A DNA stretch of 64,000 nt, taken from positions 310,001 through 374,000 of the forward strand of contig NZ_QWJJ01000002.1 of NCBI RefSeq assembly GCF_003575965.1, read 5' to 3'. Position 1 is the first letter of the stretch. Each line of letters begins with the position of its first letter. Under the pieces are notes generated by a model. It was not told the DNA's origin, made no database searches, and was given only the letters and a program-made list of their open reading frames with translations. A program made the translations under genes and the position numbers. Source of the DNA: Pseudooceanicola sediminis. Lineage in GTDB: Bacteria > Pseudomonadota > Alphaproteobacteria > Rhodobacterales > Rhodobacteraceae. Below are positions 35,032 through 43,742 of this stretch, in pieces.

Positions 35032-35798
35032 GGTGCACGGCCACCCATTGCCTGTGACAGGTCGGCGGCGATCCGTTTCACGATGTCGCCGCACCGGGCC
35101 ACCTTTTCCGGCGTCATGCGCGCGGCCAGGCCGGAAACCGAGACGGCGCAGACCGGTTCACCCTCCGGGCCCCAGACAACGGCGGCGACACAGCGCAGCC
35201 CTATCACGTATTCCTCGTCATCCACCGCATAGCCGCACTTTCGGATACGGGCGATTTCGGTCTGAGTGGCAGAGCGATCCGTCAGGCTGTGCGATGTTGC
35301 TGCGCGAAAACCGTGGCGGCGCACCAGGCGTTCGATCTCGGTATCGGGCCGGGTCGCCAGAATTGCCTTTCCCATTCCCGAGCACAGCACCGGCACACGC
35401 CCCCCCGGTGGGGAAATGGCACGCACGATCTCTCGACTTTCCACCTGGCTGAGGGTCACGACCTCGCCATCCTCGATCACACCAAGATTTGCCGTCTCAT
35501 GAGTGGCATCCCTGAGCCTGCGCAAGAACGGGATCGCAGGCGCCACCAGATTCCGCGACAGGGCATAGGCCGCCCCGACGGTATGGGCCCGCCGCCCGAT
35601 ATGCCAATGGCCTGAATGTGCGTCCGATTGCAAAAAGCCGCGTTGTTCCAGCGTGGTCAGAAGCCGGTGCGCGGTGGAGGCCGCCAGGCCTGCACGCCGT
35701 GCGGCTTCGGACAGGCGCAGGCCATCAGGCTCGCCTGCGATATGCTCCAACAAGGTCAGTGCGCGGTCGACAGATTGCACGATCTGACTGTCACCCAT
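35028..35798 (-). CDS. IclR-family transcriptional regulator, probable regulator of glcB
   Basis: The protein has 256 residues. Winged helix-turn-helix at residues 1-65 (LRLSEAARRAGLAASTAHRLLTTLEQRGFLQSD), then the IclR effector domain (about 75-250) with the Cys-rich ligand pocket (VLCSGMGKAILA, YVIGLRCVAAVV). It likely represses malate synthase and binds glyoxylate or a related acid, as E. coli IclR does for the glyoxylate shunt; this is inferred from divergent placement next to glcB and the palindrome at 35828. The start at 35798 follows AAAGGACC. A giant open frame continuing upstream antisense to glcB is not real. Confidence 0.93.
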   Translation of the reverse strand: MGDSQIVQSVDRALTLLEHIAGEPDGLRLSEAARRAGLAASTAHRLLTTLEQRGFLQSDAHSGHWHIGRRAHTVGAAYALSRNLVAPAIPFLRRLRDATHETANLGVIEDGEVVTLSQVESREIVRAISPPGGRVPVLCSGMGKAILATRPDTEIERLVRRHGFRAATSHSLTDRSATQTEIARIRKCGYAVDDEEYVIGLRCVAAVVWGPEGEPVCAVSVSGLAARMTPEKVARCGDIVKRIAADLSQAMGGRAP

Positions 35799-35827
35799 CC
35801 GTGGTCCTTTCCAAATCCCGTTCAATC

Positions 35828-35846
35828 CTTTCCACATCGTGGAAAG
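35828..35846. promoter_or_regulatory. palindromic operator, IclR type
   Basis: Perfect inverted repeat CTTTCCAC-ATC-GTGGAAAG in the 117-base region between iclR and glcB. TTCCA/TGGAA half-sites in such spacing are typical of IclR-family operators. A related half-site CTTTCCA is 22 bases to the left. Confidence 0.7.
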
Positions 35847-35915
35847 CGGCGCAAATCTGATCGCACAGCGCGCCATGCAGAGTATGGTGCCCTCAACGAG
35901 ATCAGGAGAGATGCC

Positions 35916-38069
35916 ATGACCCAATATGTGACACGCGCGGGCCTGTCGGTTGCCGCTGAACTGGCCGATCTGGTCGAAACCCGAATGCTGGACGGACTGG
36001 ATATCGATGCCGATCGTCTGTGGCAGGGCTATGCTGCCCTGCTGGCGCGGCTGGTGCCCGAAAACCTGCGCCTGCTTGAGGTCCGTGAAAACCTGCAACG
36101 CCAGATCGACGCCTGGCTGATCACCCGCAAGGGCCAACGCTGGGATGCCGCGGCCTACAGGGCATTTCTGACGGACATCGGGTATATCGTGCCCGAAGGT
36201 CCGGACTTTGAGATCGGCACCGAAAATGTCGACCCCGAGATCGCGACAATTCCCGGTCCGCAGTTGGTCGTGCCGGTGATGAACGCCCGCTTTGCCCTGA
36301 ACGCTGCAAACGCCCGTTGGGGGTCGCTCTACGACGCGCTGTATGGCACGGACGCGCTGCCCGGTGCGCCCGAGGGCAAGGGGTACGTCCCCGTGCGCGG
36401 ACAACAGGCGGTGACCTGGTCTGCTGAATTCCTGGATCTTGCCGTGCCGTTGAAAAGCGCCAGCCACGCCTCCGTCACGGCCTACCGTCGCGACGGCGAT
36501 CGCCTTGTGGCCGAGGTGGACGGGACAGCCCATGGCTTCAAGGATCCGTCGATCTTTGTCGGCTATGTCGAGGATGGCGCCACGGCCACCTACATGCTGC
36601 GCCACAACGCGTTGCATATCGGCCTGGTCATCGATCCGGCGCACCCGGTCGGCAAGGACAGCCCAAGCGGTCTGCGTGACGTGCTGCTGGAAAGCGCGAT
36701 CACCGCCATTCAGGACTGTGAAGACAGCGTCGCCGCGGTCGACGCGGCAGACAAGACTGCGGTTTATGCCAATTGGCTGGGCCTGATGAAAGGCGACCTG
36801 AGCGAGACATTCGTGAAGGGTGGCAAGGAGATGACCCGGGCACTGAACCCCGACATGGCATTGATTGCACCGAATGGTGATCCTTTGTCGCTGCCCGGAC
36901 GGGCCTTGATGCTGGTGCGCAATGTCGGCCACCTGATGACGACGGACGCCGTCAAGTTCGAGGGCGAAGAAACCCCGGAAGGGATGCTCGACGCGCTGCT
37001 GACGGTCACCGCAGCCCTGCATGACCTGAACAAGACCGACGGGCTGCGCAACTCTCGCTGCGGCTCCGTCTATGTGGTCAAGCCCAAGATGCACGGCCCC
37101 GAGGAGGTTGCCTTTGCCGACGCGCTCTATGCCGGGGTCGAAGATATCCTGGGGTTGCCGCGCAATACGGTAAAGCTCGGCGTGATGGACGAAGAGCGCC
37201 GCACCTCGGTCAACCTGCGCGAATGTATCCGTGCGGTTAAGGATCGGCTGGTCTTCATCAACACCGGCTTCCTTGATCGCACCGGGGACGAGATCCACAC
37301 GTCGATGCAGGCCGGTGCCTTTGTTCCGAAGGGCGAGATGAAGGACGCCGCCTGGCTCACGGCCTATGAAAACGGCAATGTCGATGCTGGCCTTGCGACA
37401 GGCATGCAGGGCAAGGGCCAGATCGGCAAGGGCATGTGGGCGAAACCGGATGTCATGTCCGAAATGCTGACGGCCAAGCTGGGCCACCCGATGAGCGGCG
37501 CCAATACCGCCTGGGTGCCGTCGCCCACGGCCGCCACGCTGCACGCCACGCATTACCATCAGGTCGATGTCTTTGCCCGCCAGGACGCGCTGAAATCGCG
37601 CCAGCGTGCCAGCCTGGATGACCTGCTGCGCCCGCCCTTGCTGGGGGGCCGCAACCTGACCGAGGCCGAGGTCACGCGCGACCTTGAGAACAATTGCCAG
37701 GGCATCCTGGGCTATGTCGTGCGTTGGATCGACCAGGGTGTCGGCTGTTCCAAGGTGCCCGATATCCATGACGTCGGCCTGATGGAGGATCGCGCAACGC
37801 TGCGGATCTCGTCGCAATATCTTGCGAACTGGTTGCTGCACGGGCTGATCACCGAGACCGAGGTCGAGGATGCCCTGCAACGCATGGCGGTCAAGGTCGA
37901 CGCCCAGAATGCGGATGATCCGGCCTATACGCCGATGGCACCCGGGTTTGACGGGGTTGCCATTCAGGCCGCCCGCGACCTTGTTTTCAAGGGGGTTCAG
38001 CAACCTTCCGGGTATACCGAGCCGGTGCTGCACGCCCGCCGCCGGCAAGCGAAGGGAGAGGCGGCATGA
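35916..38069 (+). CDS. glcB: malate synthase G
   Basis: The 717-residue protein condenses acetyl-CoA and glyoxylate to malate, the second step of the glyoxylate shunt and of glycolate use. Length fits the G form (about 720). Features: SVTAYRRDG, TTDAVKFEGEETPEGMLDALLTV, ILGLPRNTVKLGVMDEERRTSVNLRECI with the catalytic Arg, and the C-terminal ARQDALKSRQRASLDDLLRPPL with the catalytic Asp; GFLDRTGDEIHTSM and GKGMWAKPDVMSEML are diagnostic. The start has CAGGAGAG seven bases before. It overlaps the next gene by four bases (ATGA) and diverges from iclR. Confidence 0.97.
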   Translation: MTQYVTRAGLSVAAELADLVETRMLDGLDIDADRLWQGYAALLARLVPENLRLLEVRENLQRQIDAWLITRKGQRWDAAAYRAFLTDIGYIVPEGPDFEIGTENVDPEIATIPGPQLVVPVMNARFALNAANARWGSLYDALYGTDALPGAPEGKGYVPVRGQQAVTWSAEFLDLAVPLKSASHASVTAYRRDGDRLVAEVDGTAHGFKDPSIFVGYVEDGATATYMLRHNALHIGLVIDPAHPVGKDSPSGLRDVLLESAITAIQDCEDSVAAVDAADKTAVYANWLGLMKGDLSETFVKGGKEMTRALNPDMALIAPNGDPLSLPGRALMLVRNVGHLMTTDAVKFEGEETPEGMLDALLTVTAALHDLNKTDGLRNSRCGSVYVVKPKMHGPEEVAFADALYAGVEDILGLPRNTVKLGVMDEERRTSVNLRECIRAVKDRLVFINTGFLDRTGDEIHTSMQAGAFVPKGEMKDAAWLTAYENGNVDAGLATGMQGKGQIGKGMWAKPDVMSEMLTAKLGHPMSGANTAWVPSPTAATLHATHYHQVDVFARQDALKSRQRASLDDLLRPPLLGGRNLTEAEVTRDLENNCQGILGYVVRWIDQGVGCSKVPDIHDVGLMEDRATLRISSQYLANWLLHGLITETEVEDALQRMAVKVDAQNADDPAYTPMAPGFDGVAIQAARDLVFKGVQQPSGYTEPVLHARRRQAKGEAA

Positions 38070-38488
38070 TCTCGGTTCAGCGTCTTGACGCCGCAGATGC
38101 GCAGCTGATGCTCGCCGGGGCACGTGCCTGCGCGACCGAAATCGGGGTGCCGATGTGTATCGCGATCACCGACGAAGGCGGCAACCTCGTCGCCTTCGAA
38201 CGGATGGATGGTGGCAAGGTCACCTCGATCACCATCGCCATCGACAAGAGCTTTACCGCCTCCGGGGCGAAACGCGCGACGCATGACTACGGCGCGGCCA
38301 GTCAGCCGGGCGCCCCGGCCTACGGCATCGCCTCTGCAATCGGCGGTCGCCTCATGGTGGTGGGCGGTGGCTTGCCCGTCATGGTCGACGGCGCCTGCGT
38401 TGGCGGCATCGGAGTGAGCTCCGGCACCGCTGATCAGGACATGCAGGTGGCGCGCGCCGGCGTAGACGCCTTCCTCGCCAGCCTCTGA
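38066..38488 (+). CDS. GlcG/HbpS family protein
   Basis: The protein has 140 residues. The alpha/beta fold of GlcG/HbpS is clear: MLAGARACATEIGVPMCIAITDEGGNLVAFERMDGGKVTSITIAIDKSFTA, then a GAPAYGIASAIGGRLMVVGGGLPVMVDGACVGGIGVSSGTADQDMQVA segment with the GG-loops. Members can bind haem or small ligands; GlcG is encoded in glycolate operons but has no established function. Here it is translationally coupled (ATGA) to glcB, which supports a role near glyoxylate metabolism. Confidence 0.9.
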   Translation: MISVQRLDAADAQLMLAGARACATEIGVPMCIAITDEGGNLVAFERMDGGKVTSITIAIDKSFTASGAKRATHDYGAASQPGAPAYGIASAIGGRLMVVGGGLPVMVDGACVGGIGVSSGTADQDMQVARAGVDAFLASL

Positions 38489-38539
38489 CGGATCCGGGAC
38501 CGACTGACCTGCCGGCGCGTGCCGGCGGGCCAGACGGGC

Positions 38540-39301
38540 CTAGAGATACCCATCGGCGCGAAAGCTGAGTTCGCGCGATTTGCCGATGATGATATGGTCG
38601 TGCAGGGTGATCCCAAGCGCCTTTGCCGCCGCTTCGACCTGGGCAGTCATGTCGATATCCGCCTCCGACGGGGTCGGATCACCGGATGGATGATTGTGCA
38701 CCAATATCAAGGCACTGGCATTGATCTGAAGGGCGCGTTTCACCACTTCGCGCGGATAGACCGGAACATGATCGACGGTGCCCCGCGCCTGCTCCTCGTC
38801 CTCGATCAGCACGTTCTTGCGATCGAGATAGAGCACCCGGAACTGCTCGGTCTCTCGATGCGACATGGTCATGTGGCAATAATCCAGCAGCGCGTCCCAT
38901 GAACTCAGCACCTGTTTCTGCATGATCCGCGCCCGCGCCAATCGTTGCGCTGCCGCCTCGATCAGCTTCAATTCGCATATGATGGCATCCCCGACCCCGC
39001 TGACCGCCATGAGCCGATCCGGCGGCGCGGTCAGCACACCGTTGAAATCGCCGAAGCTTTCCAGAAGGGCATGGGCAAGCGGCTTCATGTCCTGCCGCGC
39101 ATTGGCACGAAACAACACCAGCTCCAGCATCTCGTAGTCGGGAAGCGCTGCGGCACCACCGGCCATGAAGCGCGTGCGCAATCGCTTGCGATGATCCCGG
39201 ATATAGGAGGGCAGCCGCCCGGCCGGCAGAGGGGTCAACGCGACCTCATCGGCGTCGAACAGGGGCAGGGATGCTTCGTGAAAGGCGGGCGGTCGAGTCA
39301 T
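38540..39301 (-). CDS. radC: RadC family JAMM/MPN domain protein
   Basis: The protein has 253 residues. N-terminal helix-hairpin-helix region (about 40-110: LELVLFRANARQDMKPLAHALLESFGDFNGVL, AVSGVGDAIICELKLI) and a C-terminal MPN+ domain with the metal-binding JAMM motif HNHPSGDPTPSEADID. The family is tied to DNA recombination and competence although its enzymatic role is not settled; E. coli RadC has no clear repair phenotype. The start region carries a CtrA-like box 25-39 bases upstream. It is convergent with glcG-like gene, 51 bases apart. Confidence 0.94.
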   Translation of the reverse strand: MTRPPAFHEASLPLFDADEVALTPLPAGRLPSYIRDHRKRLRTRFMAGGAAALPDYEMLELVLFRANARQDMKPLAHALLESFGDFNGVLTAPPDRLMAVSGVGDAIICELKLIEAAAQRLARARIMQKQVLSSWDALLDYCHMTMSHRETEQFRVLYLDRKNVLIEDEEQARGTVDHVPVYPREVVKRALQINASALILVHNHPSGDPTPSEADIDMTAQVEAAAKALGITLHDHIIIGKSRELSFRADGYL

Positions 39302-39325
39302 GCCTCAGAGGATGCGCGACGCCGG

Positions 39326-39340
39326 TTAGCAAGTGGTTAA
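39326..39340. promoter_or_regulatory. near-perfect CtrA-type box before radC
   Basis: TTAG-N7-TTAA (spacer CAAGTGG), one mismatch from the consensus TTAA-N7-TTAA, 25 bases before the radC start codon. Confidence 0.55.
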
Positions 39341-39428
39341 TGCCTGCCGTGGACACCCTGCGGGGCACCGACGTCGGCATCGCGGGAAAATGACGGCTCA
39401 AGCCGTTGAAAACGCTGGAATCCAACGT

Positions 39429-39466
39429 CGGTATCCTGACGGTATCAGAGCGGTATCTGAACGGTG
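39429..39466. repeat. three and a half tandem 11-mers upstream of radC
   Basis: CGGTATCCTGA, CGGTATCAGAG, CGGTATCTGAA and a partial CGGT follow one another at exactly 11-base steps. A common core CGGTATC lies on the same helix face. This looks like an array of binding sites or a degenerate mini-satellite. Confidence 0.65.
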
Positions 39467-39568
39467 AAAAAATCGCCACGGCAGAGGACCATCGCGGGAC
39501 CTGTGCCAGCCCACGGCACCACCCCCGCAGCCTGCCGCCGTCGGCGGTGGCGCCTTGTCATCTGGCCG

Positions 39569-39588
39569 AAAATACCCCCGCCGGAGGC
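39569..39588. repeat. dispersed intergenic 20-mer, copy 2
   Basis: Second copy of the AAARTAYCCCCGCCGGAGGC element (first at 21709-21728). It is followed after five bases by the hairpin at 39594-39622. Confidence 0.7.
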
Positions 39589-39593
39589 AACAC

Positions 39594-39622
39594 GAGCGGT
39601 TTTCCCAACGGGAAAACCACTC
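39594..39622. other. hairpin linked to repeat copy 2
   Basis: Arms GAGCGGTTTTCCC and GGGAAAACCACTC pair with a single C-A mismatch around the loop AAC. The arms differ in sequence from the hairpin after copy 1. Confidence 0.7.
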
Positions 39623-39666
39623 GGCACAGGCAGCGCGCCGCAGGCGCACAATCCGGCTCGATCAAG

Positions 39667-39690
39667 AAAGGGCGGCCCGTGGGCCGCCCT
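39667..39690 (-). terminator. terminator of dnaJ
   Basis: Perfect 9-bp stem AGGGCGGCC / GGCCGCCCT with loop CGTG; on the minus strand TTCTTGATC follows, a weak U-tract. Confidence 0.75.
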
Positions 39691-39727
39691 CATCCTGTCT
39701 GACTGATCGGGAAAAGTGATTGCCGCC

Positions 39728-40876
39728 TCAGCCCTTCATCGAATCCCAGAAGTTCTTCACCGAGCGAAAGAAACCTTCGCTCTCGGGATTGTTCTCTTCC
39801 GAGAGATCCTCGAATTCGCGCAGAAGTTCCTTTTGACGGCCGGTCAGGTTCACCGGGGTCTCGACCGCCATTTCGATGAACATGTCGCCATACCCACCGC
39901 CGCGCAGCGCGGGCATCCCCTTGGAACGCAGGCGCATCTGGCGGCCAGACTGGCTGCCTTCGGGAATCTTGACTCGGCTGCGTCCACCGTCGATCGTGGG
40001 CACCTCGATATCGCCGCTGAGCGCGGCCGTGGTCATCGACACGGGCACCCGGCAGAACAGGTTGTTGCCCTCGCGCTCGAAGATCGCGTGCTTGGCCACC
40101 TCGATAAAGATGTAGAGGTCGCCGGACGGACCGCCGCGCATCCCGGCTTCGCCCTCGCCGCCCAGGCGGATGCGCGTGCCGGTTTCCACGCCTGCGGGAA
40201 TGTTCACCGAAAGCGCACGGTCGCGTTCGACGCGGCCCTGGCCATGGCAGACCGAACAGGGGTTCTTGATGATCTGGCCCATGCCGGAACAGGTCGGGCA
40301 GGTGCGTTCCACCGTGAAAAAGCCCTGCTGCGCCCGCACCTTGCCCATACCGGCACAGGTGGGACAGGTGGTCGGTTCGCCACCGCCTTCGGCACCGGAG
40401 CCTTCGCATTTGGTGCAGGTGACCGCGGTCGGCACCTTGATCGACTTTTGCAGGCCCGAATAGGCCTCCTCAAGCGTGATCCGCATGTTGTAGCGCAGGT
40501 CGGCGCCTCGGGTGGCGCGCTGGCGGCCACCGGGCTGCCGCCCGCCCATGAAGTCACCGAACAGGTCGTCGAACACATCCGAAAAGGCCGAGGCGAAATC
40601 ACCCTGGCCCGCACCGCCGGCGCCGGGACGCTGACCGCCGCCCATGCCGCCCTCAAAGGCGGCGTGGCCATAGCGGTCATAGGCTGCCTTCTTCTCGGCA
40701 TCCTTCAGCACCTCGTAGGCTTCGTTCACTTCCTTGAACTGGTCTTCTGCCTTCGGGTTGTCGGAATTGCGGTCGGGGTGCAGTTCCTTCGCCTTGGAGC
40801 GATAGGCTTTCTTGATCTCATCCGCTGCGGCCCCCTTCTGGAGGCCGAGGACGTCGTAATAATCGCGTTTTGCCAC
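39728..40876 (-). CDS. dnaJ: co-chaperone DnaJ (Hsp40)
   Basis: The 382-residue protein stimulates DnaK ATPase. J domain with HPD at residues 33-35 (KELHPDRN), a Gly-rich linker ([17 protein letters not shown]), the zinc domain with four CxxCxGxG-type repeats ([32 protein letters not shown]), and the C-terminal peptide-binding domain. Class A DnaJ of normal length. It follows dnaK on the same strand, 86 bases away with a GC-rich hairpin between, and ends with a terminator. Confidence 0.98.
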   Translation of the reverse strand: MAKRDYYDVLGLQKGAAADEIKKAYRSKAKELHPDRNSDNPKAEDQFKEVNEAYEVLKDAEKKAAYDRYGHAAFEGGMGGGQRPGAGGAGQGDFASAFSDVFDDLFGDFMGGRQPGGRQRATRGADLRYNMRITLEEAYSGLQKSIKVPTAVTCTKCEGSGAEGGGEPTTCPTCAGMGKVRAQQGFFTVERTCPTCSGMGQIIKNPCSVCHGQGRVERDRALSVNIPAGVETGTRIRLGGEGEAGMRGGPSGDLYIFIEVAKHAIFEREGNNLFCRVPVSMTTAALSGDIEVPTIDGGRSRVKIPEGSQSGRQMRLRSKGMPALRGGGYGDMFIEMAVETPVNLTGRQKELLREFEDLSEENNPESEGFFRSVKNFWDSMKG

Positions 40877-40905
40877 TTCAGGTCATCCCTTCCTTGGAAC
40901 GGATA

Positions 40906-40936
40906 AGGCCGGCCCGCCCGAGGGGAGGACCGGCCT
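40906..40936 (-). other. GC-rich hairpin between dnaK and dnaJ
   Basis: Outer stem AGGCCGG / CCGGCCT enclosing a C/G-rich loop that can extend the stem, no T-run. It could make transcription past dnaK partial or protect the dnaK message. Confidence 0.45.
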
Positions 40937-40962
40937 CAGAGGTTCCTCAGCGTCGGTGCAAC

Positions 40963-42873
40963 TTACCCACGCTTGTTGTCATCCAGGTCCTCGAAGTCGG
41001 CATCGACGATATCGTCGTCCGAGGTATTACCGGCATCTGCCGCGGCGGGTTCGTCGTCGGACTCAGCCGATTGCGCCTTGTAGATGGCTTCGCCCAGCTT
41101 CATCGCCGCTTCGGTCACGTTCTGGATGCCCGCGCGGATCTTGTCGGGGTTCTTGCTCTCGATCTCGTCCTTGAGCGCGGCCACGGCCAGTTCGATGGCC
41201 TCGACAGTGGTCGGGTCGACCTTGTCGCCATGCTCCTCGAGCGATTTCTCGGTCGAGTGGATGAGGCTTTCGGCCTGGTTGGTCGATTCGACCAGATCCT
41301 TGCGCGCCTTGTCGGCATCGGCGTTTTCTTCGGCGTCCTTGACCATCTTCTCGATGTCGGCTTCGGACAGACCGCCGGAGGCCTGGATCGTGATCTTCTG
41401 CTCCTTGTTGGTGCCCTTGTCCTTGGCGCCGACGGACACGATGCCGTTGGCGTCGATGTCGAAGGTCACTTCGATCTGGGGCATGCCGCGCGGAGCGGGG
41501 GGGATATCCTCAAGGTTGAACTGGCCGAGCATCTTGTTGTCGGCCGCCATTTCCCGTTCGCCCTGGAAGACGCGGATGGTCACGGCGTTCTGATGATCCT
41601 CGGCGGTCGAGAAGACCTGGGATTTCTTGGTCGGGATCGTCGTGTTGCGGTCGATCAGACGGGTGAAGACACCGCCCAGCGTTTCGATACCCAAGCTCAG
41701 CGGCGTCACGTCGAGCAGGACGACGTCTTTCACGTCGCCTTGCAGAACACCGGCCTGGATGGCGGCGCCGAGGGCGACGACTTCGTCCGGGTTCACGCCC
41801 TTGTGCGGCTCCTTGCCGAAGAACTTGGTCACTTCCTCGACCACTTTCGGCATACGGGTCATACCGCCGACCAGAACGACTTCGTCAATGTCGGAGGTCG
41901 AGAGACCGGCGTCTTTCAGAGCGGCCTGGCAGGGCTTCATCGAGGCCTTGATCAGGTCACCGACCAGCTGTTCCAGCTTGGAACGGGTCAGTTTCATGAC
42001 CATGTGCAGCGGCTGGCCGTTCGAGCCCATCGAGATGAACGGCTGGTTGATTTCGGTCTGGCTGGAGCTGGACAGTTCGATCTTGGCCTTCTCGGCGGCT
42101 TCCTTCAGCCGTTGCAGGGCCATCTTGTCCTGCGTCAGGTCGACGTTGTGCTCTTTCTTGAACTCACCGGCGAGGTAGTTGACGATGCGCATGTCGAAGT
42201 CTTCACCACCCAAGAACGTGTCGCCGTTGGTGGATTTCACTTCGAACAGGCCGTCGTCGATTTCCAGGATCGTGACATCGAAGGTCCCGCCGCCGAGGTC
42301 ATAGACCGCGATCGTCTGCGTTTCCTTCTTGTCGAGACCATAGGCCAGCGCGGCAGCCGTCGGTTCGTTGATGATGCGCAGCACCTCGAGACCGGCGATC
42401 TTGCCGGCGTCCTTGGTGGCCTGACGCTGGGCGTCGTTGAAATAGGCAGGCACGGTGATGACGGCTTGCGTCACTTCTTCGCCGAGGTACGATTCGGCGG
42501 TTTCCTTCATCTTGCCGAGGATGAAGGCGGAAATCTGGGAGGGGGAGTATTTCTCGCCCTTGGATTCGACCCATGCGTCGCCGTTGCCGCCATCAATGAC
42601 GTTGAACGGCAGGTTCTTCTTGTCCTTGGCCAGATCCGGGTCGTCGAAACGGCGACCGATCAGGCGCTTGACGCCGAAGATGGTGTTGGAGGCATTGGTC
42701 ACGGCCTGCCGCTTGGCGGATTGGCCGACAAGGCGTTCCTCGTCGGAAAAGGCGACGATGGACGGGGTGGTGCGTGCACCTTCGGAGTTCTCGATCACCT
42801 TGGGTTGCGAACCATCCATGATGGCCACGCAGGAGTTGGTGGTGCCGAGGTCGATACCGATCACTTTGGACAT
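40963..42873 (-). CDS. dnaK: chaperone DnaK (Hsp70)
   Basis: The 636-residue protein has the nucleotide-binding domain (1-385) with [12 protein letters not shown] at the N-terminus, [32 protein letters not shown] and [12 protein letters not shown], followed by the substrate-binding beta domain ([14 protein letters not shown]...) and helical lid. The C-terminus ends in an acidic [18 protein letters not shown] tail. Length and order are standard. Transcription probably starts from the heat-shock promoter at 42985-43014, giving a leader of about 105 bases. dnaJ is downstream. Confidence 0.99.
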   Translation of the reverse strand: MSKVIGIDLGTTNSCVAIMDGSQPKVIENSEGARTTPSIVAFSDEERLVGQSAKRQAVTNASNTIFGVKRLIGRRFDDPDLAKDKKNLPFNVIDGGNGDAWVESKGEKYSPSQISAFILGKMKETAESYLGEEVTQAVITVPAYFNDAQRQATKDAGKIAGLEVLRIINEPTAAALAYGLDKKETQTIAVYDLGGGTFDVTILEIDDGLFEVKSTNGDTFLGGEDFDMRIVNYLAGEFKKEHNVDLTQDKMALQRLKEAAEKAKIELSSSSQTEINQPFISMGSNGQPLHMVMKLTRSKLEQLVGDLIKASMKPCQAALKDAGLSTSDIDEVVLVGGMTRMPKVVEEVTKFFGKEPHKGVNPDEVVALGAAIQAGVLQGDVKDVVLLDVTPLSLGIETLGGVFTRLIDRNTTIPTKKSQVFSTAEDHQNAVTIRVFQGEREMAADNKMLGQFNLEDIPPAPRGMPQIEVTFDIDANGIVSVGAKDKGTNKEQKITIQASGGLSEADIEKMVKDAEENADADKARKDLVESTNQAESLIHSTEKSLEEHGDKVDPTTVEAIELAVAALKDEIESKNPDKIRAGIQNVTEAAMKLGEAIYKAQSAESDDEPAAADAGNTSDDDIVDADFEDLDDNKRG

Positions 42874-42951
42874 GTTTTCGATCCCTTCTACTTAAGGCGA
42901 TATTTCGGGCGCTGACCCATTCCGGCATCTGCGTCCCGATCCGGTTGCAGC

Positions 42952-42972
42952 AGCCAGAGAGCCTGTCTGGCT
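42952..42972. other. stem-loop in the dnaK leader
   Basis: AGCCAGA / TCTGGCT, 7 bp, loop GAGCCTG, about 80 bases before the start codon, inside the inferred 5' leader of dnaK. Confidence 0.5.
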
Positions 42973-42984
42973 AGCTTCTGGGCG

Positions 42985-43014
42985 TATATAAGGAGGGGGT
43001 CTGTGGCCTGCAAG
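42985..43014 (-). promoter_or_regulatory. heat-shock (RpoH-type) promoter of dnaK
   Basis: On the minus strand: CTTGCAG, 15 bases, CTTATATA. The element resembles the alphaproteobacterial RpoH consensus (CTTG... and a C-rich/AT -10) and shares the exact 15-base spacing with the hslO candidate. Confidence 0.65.
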
Positions 43015-43126
43015 CCGCTCACGGGGGGGCAGACGGCAAAAAAGCACCATTTTTACCCGCTTCGGTGAATGCCTGGCCGTTGAATGGTCAAGGACACAAG
43101 GCGCAGGCGGAAGAGGAGGCAGGATC

Positions 43127-43726
43127 ATGCCGTTGAACATTCGGGGTGTCGAAATACACCAGCACATTCTGGATCGCCCGGCACAGGAGGCGATGGTGGA
43201 AGAATTGCGCGCGGTTCAGGCGGCGGCACCGCTGTTTTCGCCGAAAACCCGCTGGGGCAAGGAGATGTCGGTGCGCATGACATCGGCGGGCAAGTACGGC
43301 TGGTATTCCGACGCGCGGGGCTATCGCTATGAGGCGCGCCATCCCGACGGTGGGGCCTGGCCGCCCATTCCGCCCAGCGTGCTGGCGCTGTGGCACGATC
43401 TGACCGGCCTTGCGCGCGCCCCGGACTGCTGCCTGATCAATTACTATGGCGAGACGGCGCGCATGGGGTTGCATCAGGATCGCGACGAGGCCGATTTCAC
43501 CTGGCCGGTGATGTCGGTGTCGCTGGGCGATGACGGGTTGTTCCGCATCGGCAACGAGGCGCGCGGCGGCAAGACCGAATCGATCTGGCTGGCCTCGGGC
43601 GATGTGGCCATGCTGACGGGGGCGTCGCGATTGCTGCACCACGGCATTGACCGCATCCGGCCGGGATCATCGACCCTGCTGGCACGGGGCGGGCGGATCA
43701 ACCTGACCTGCCGCGTGGTGGACTGA
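43127..43726 (+). CDS. alkB: alkylated-DNA repair dioxygenase AlkB
   Basis: The 199-residue protein is an Fe(II)/2-oxoglutarate oxygenase that removes 1-methyladenine and 3-methylcytosine. The iron ligands are His and Asp of LHQDRDE and a later His in LLHHGIDRI; the 2-oxoglutarate arginines lie in the RINLTCR tail. The substrate loop MTSAGKYGWYSD and NYYGETARMG are typical. The start has CAGGATC upstream. It diverges from dnaK with 253 bases between them, and a tandem-repeat patch follows the stop. Confidence 0.95.
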   Translation: MPLNIRGVEIHQHILDRPAQEAMVEELRAVQAAAPLFSPKTRWGKEMSVRMTSAGKYGWYSDARGYRYEARHPDGGAWPPIPPSVLALWHDLTGLARAPDCCLINYYGETARMGLHQDRDEADFTWPVMSVSLGDDGLFRIGNEARGGKTESIWLASGDVAMLTGASRLLHHGIDRIRPGSSTLLARGGRINLTCRVVD

Positions 43727-43742
43727 GCTGAGTTGCCGGGAT

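Larger units (their letters stand above)
39302..39727. other. 426-base intergenic region between radC and dnaJ
   Basis: Read on the minus strand it begins after dnaJ and ends at the radC start. It holds a CtrA-like box, an 11-base tandem repeat, dispersed repeat copy 2 with its own hairpin, and the dnaJ terminator (each listed). Two plus-strand open frames of about 98 residues cover part of it but have no ribosome-binding site and mixed composition, so I do not call them genes. Confidence 0.7.

Noticed and set aside
35028-38123. Open frame of 1031 codons on the minus strand covering iclR and running antisense through glcB
   Set aside because: Only the first 256 residues downstream of 35798 match a known family; the rest is antisense to malate synthase and results from high third-position GC, with no ribosome-binding site or domain.
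39406-39702. 98-codon plus-strand ORF between radC and dnaJ
   Set aside because: TTG start with no ribosome-binding site; its sequence runs through the tandem repeats, repeat copy 2 and the dnaJ terminator.
40870-42915. 681-codon open frame antisense to dnaK
   Set aside because: dnaK is certain, and antisense open frames to Hsp70 genes are a known artefact of codon bias.
43000-43020. GGAGGGGG-type stretch near the dnaK promoter as a possible ribosome-binding site
   Set aside because: No plus-strand start codon follows at proper distance; the sequence is part of the minus-strand promoter.
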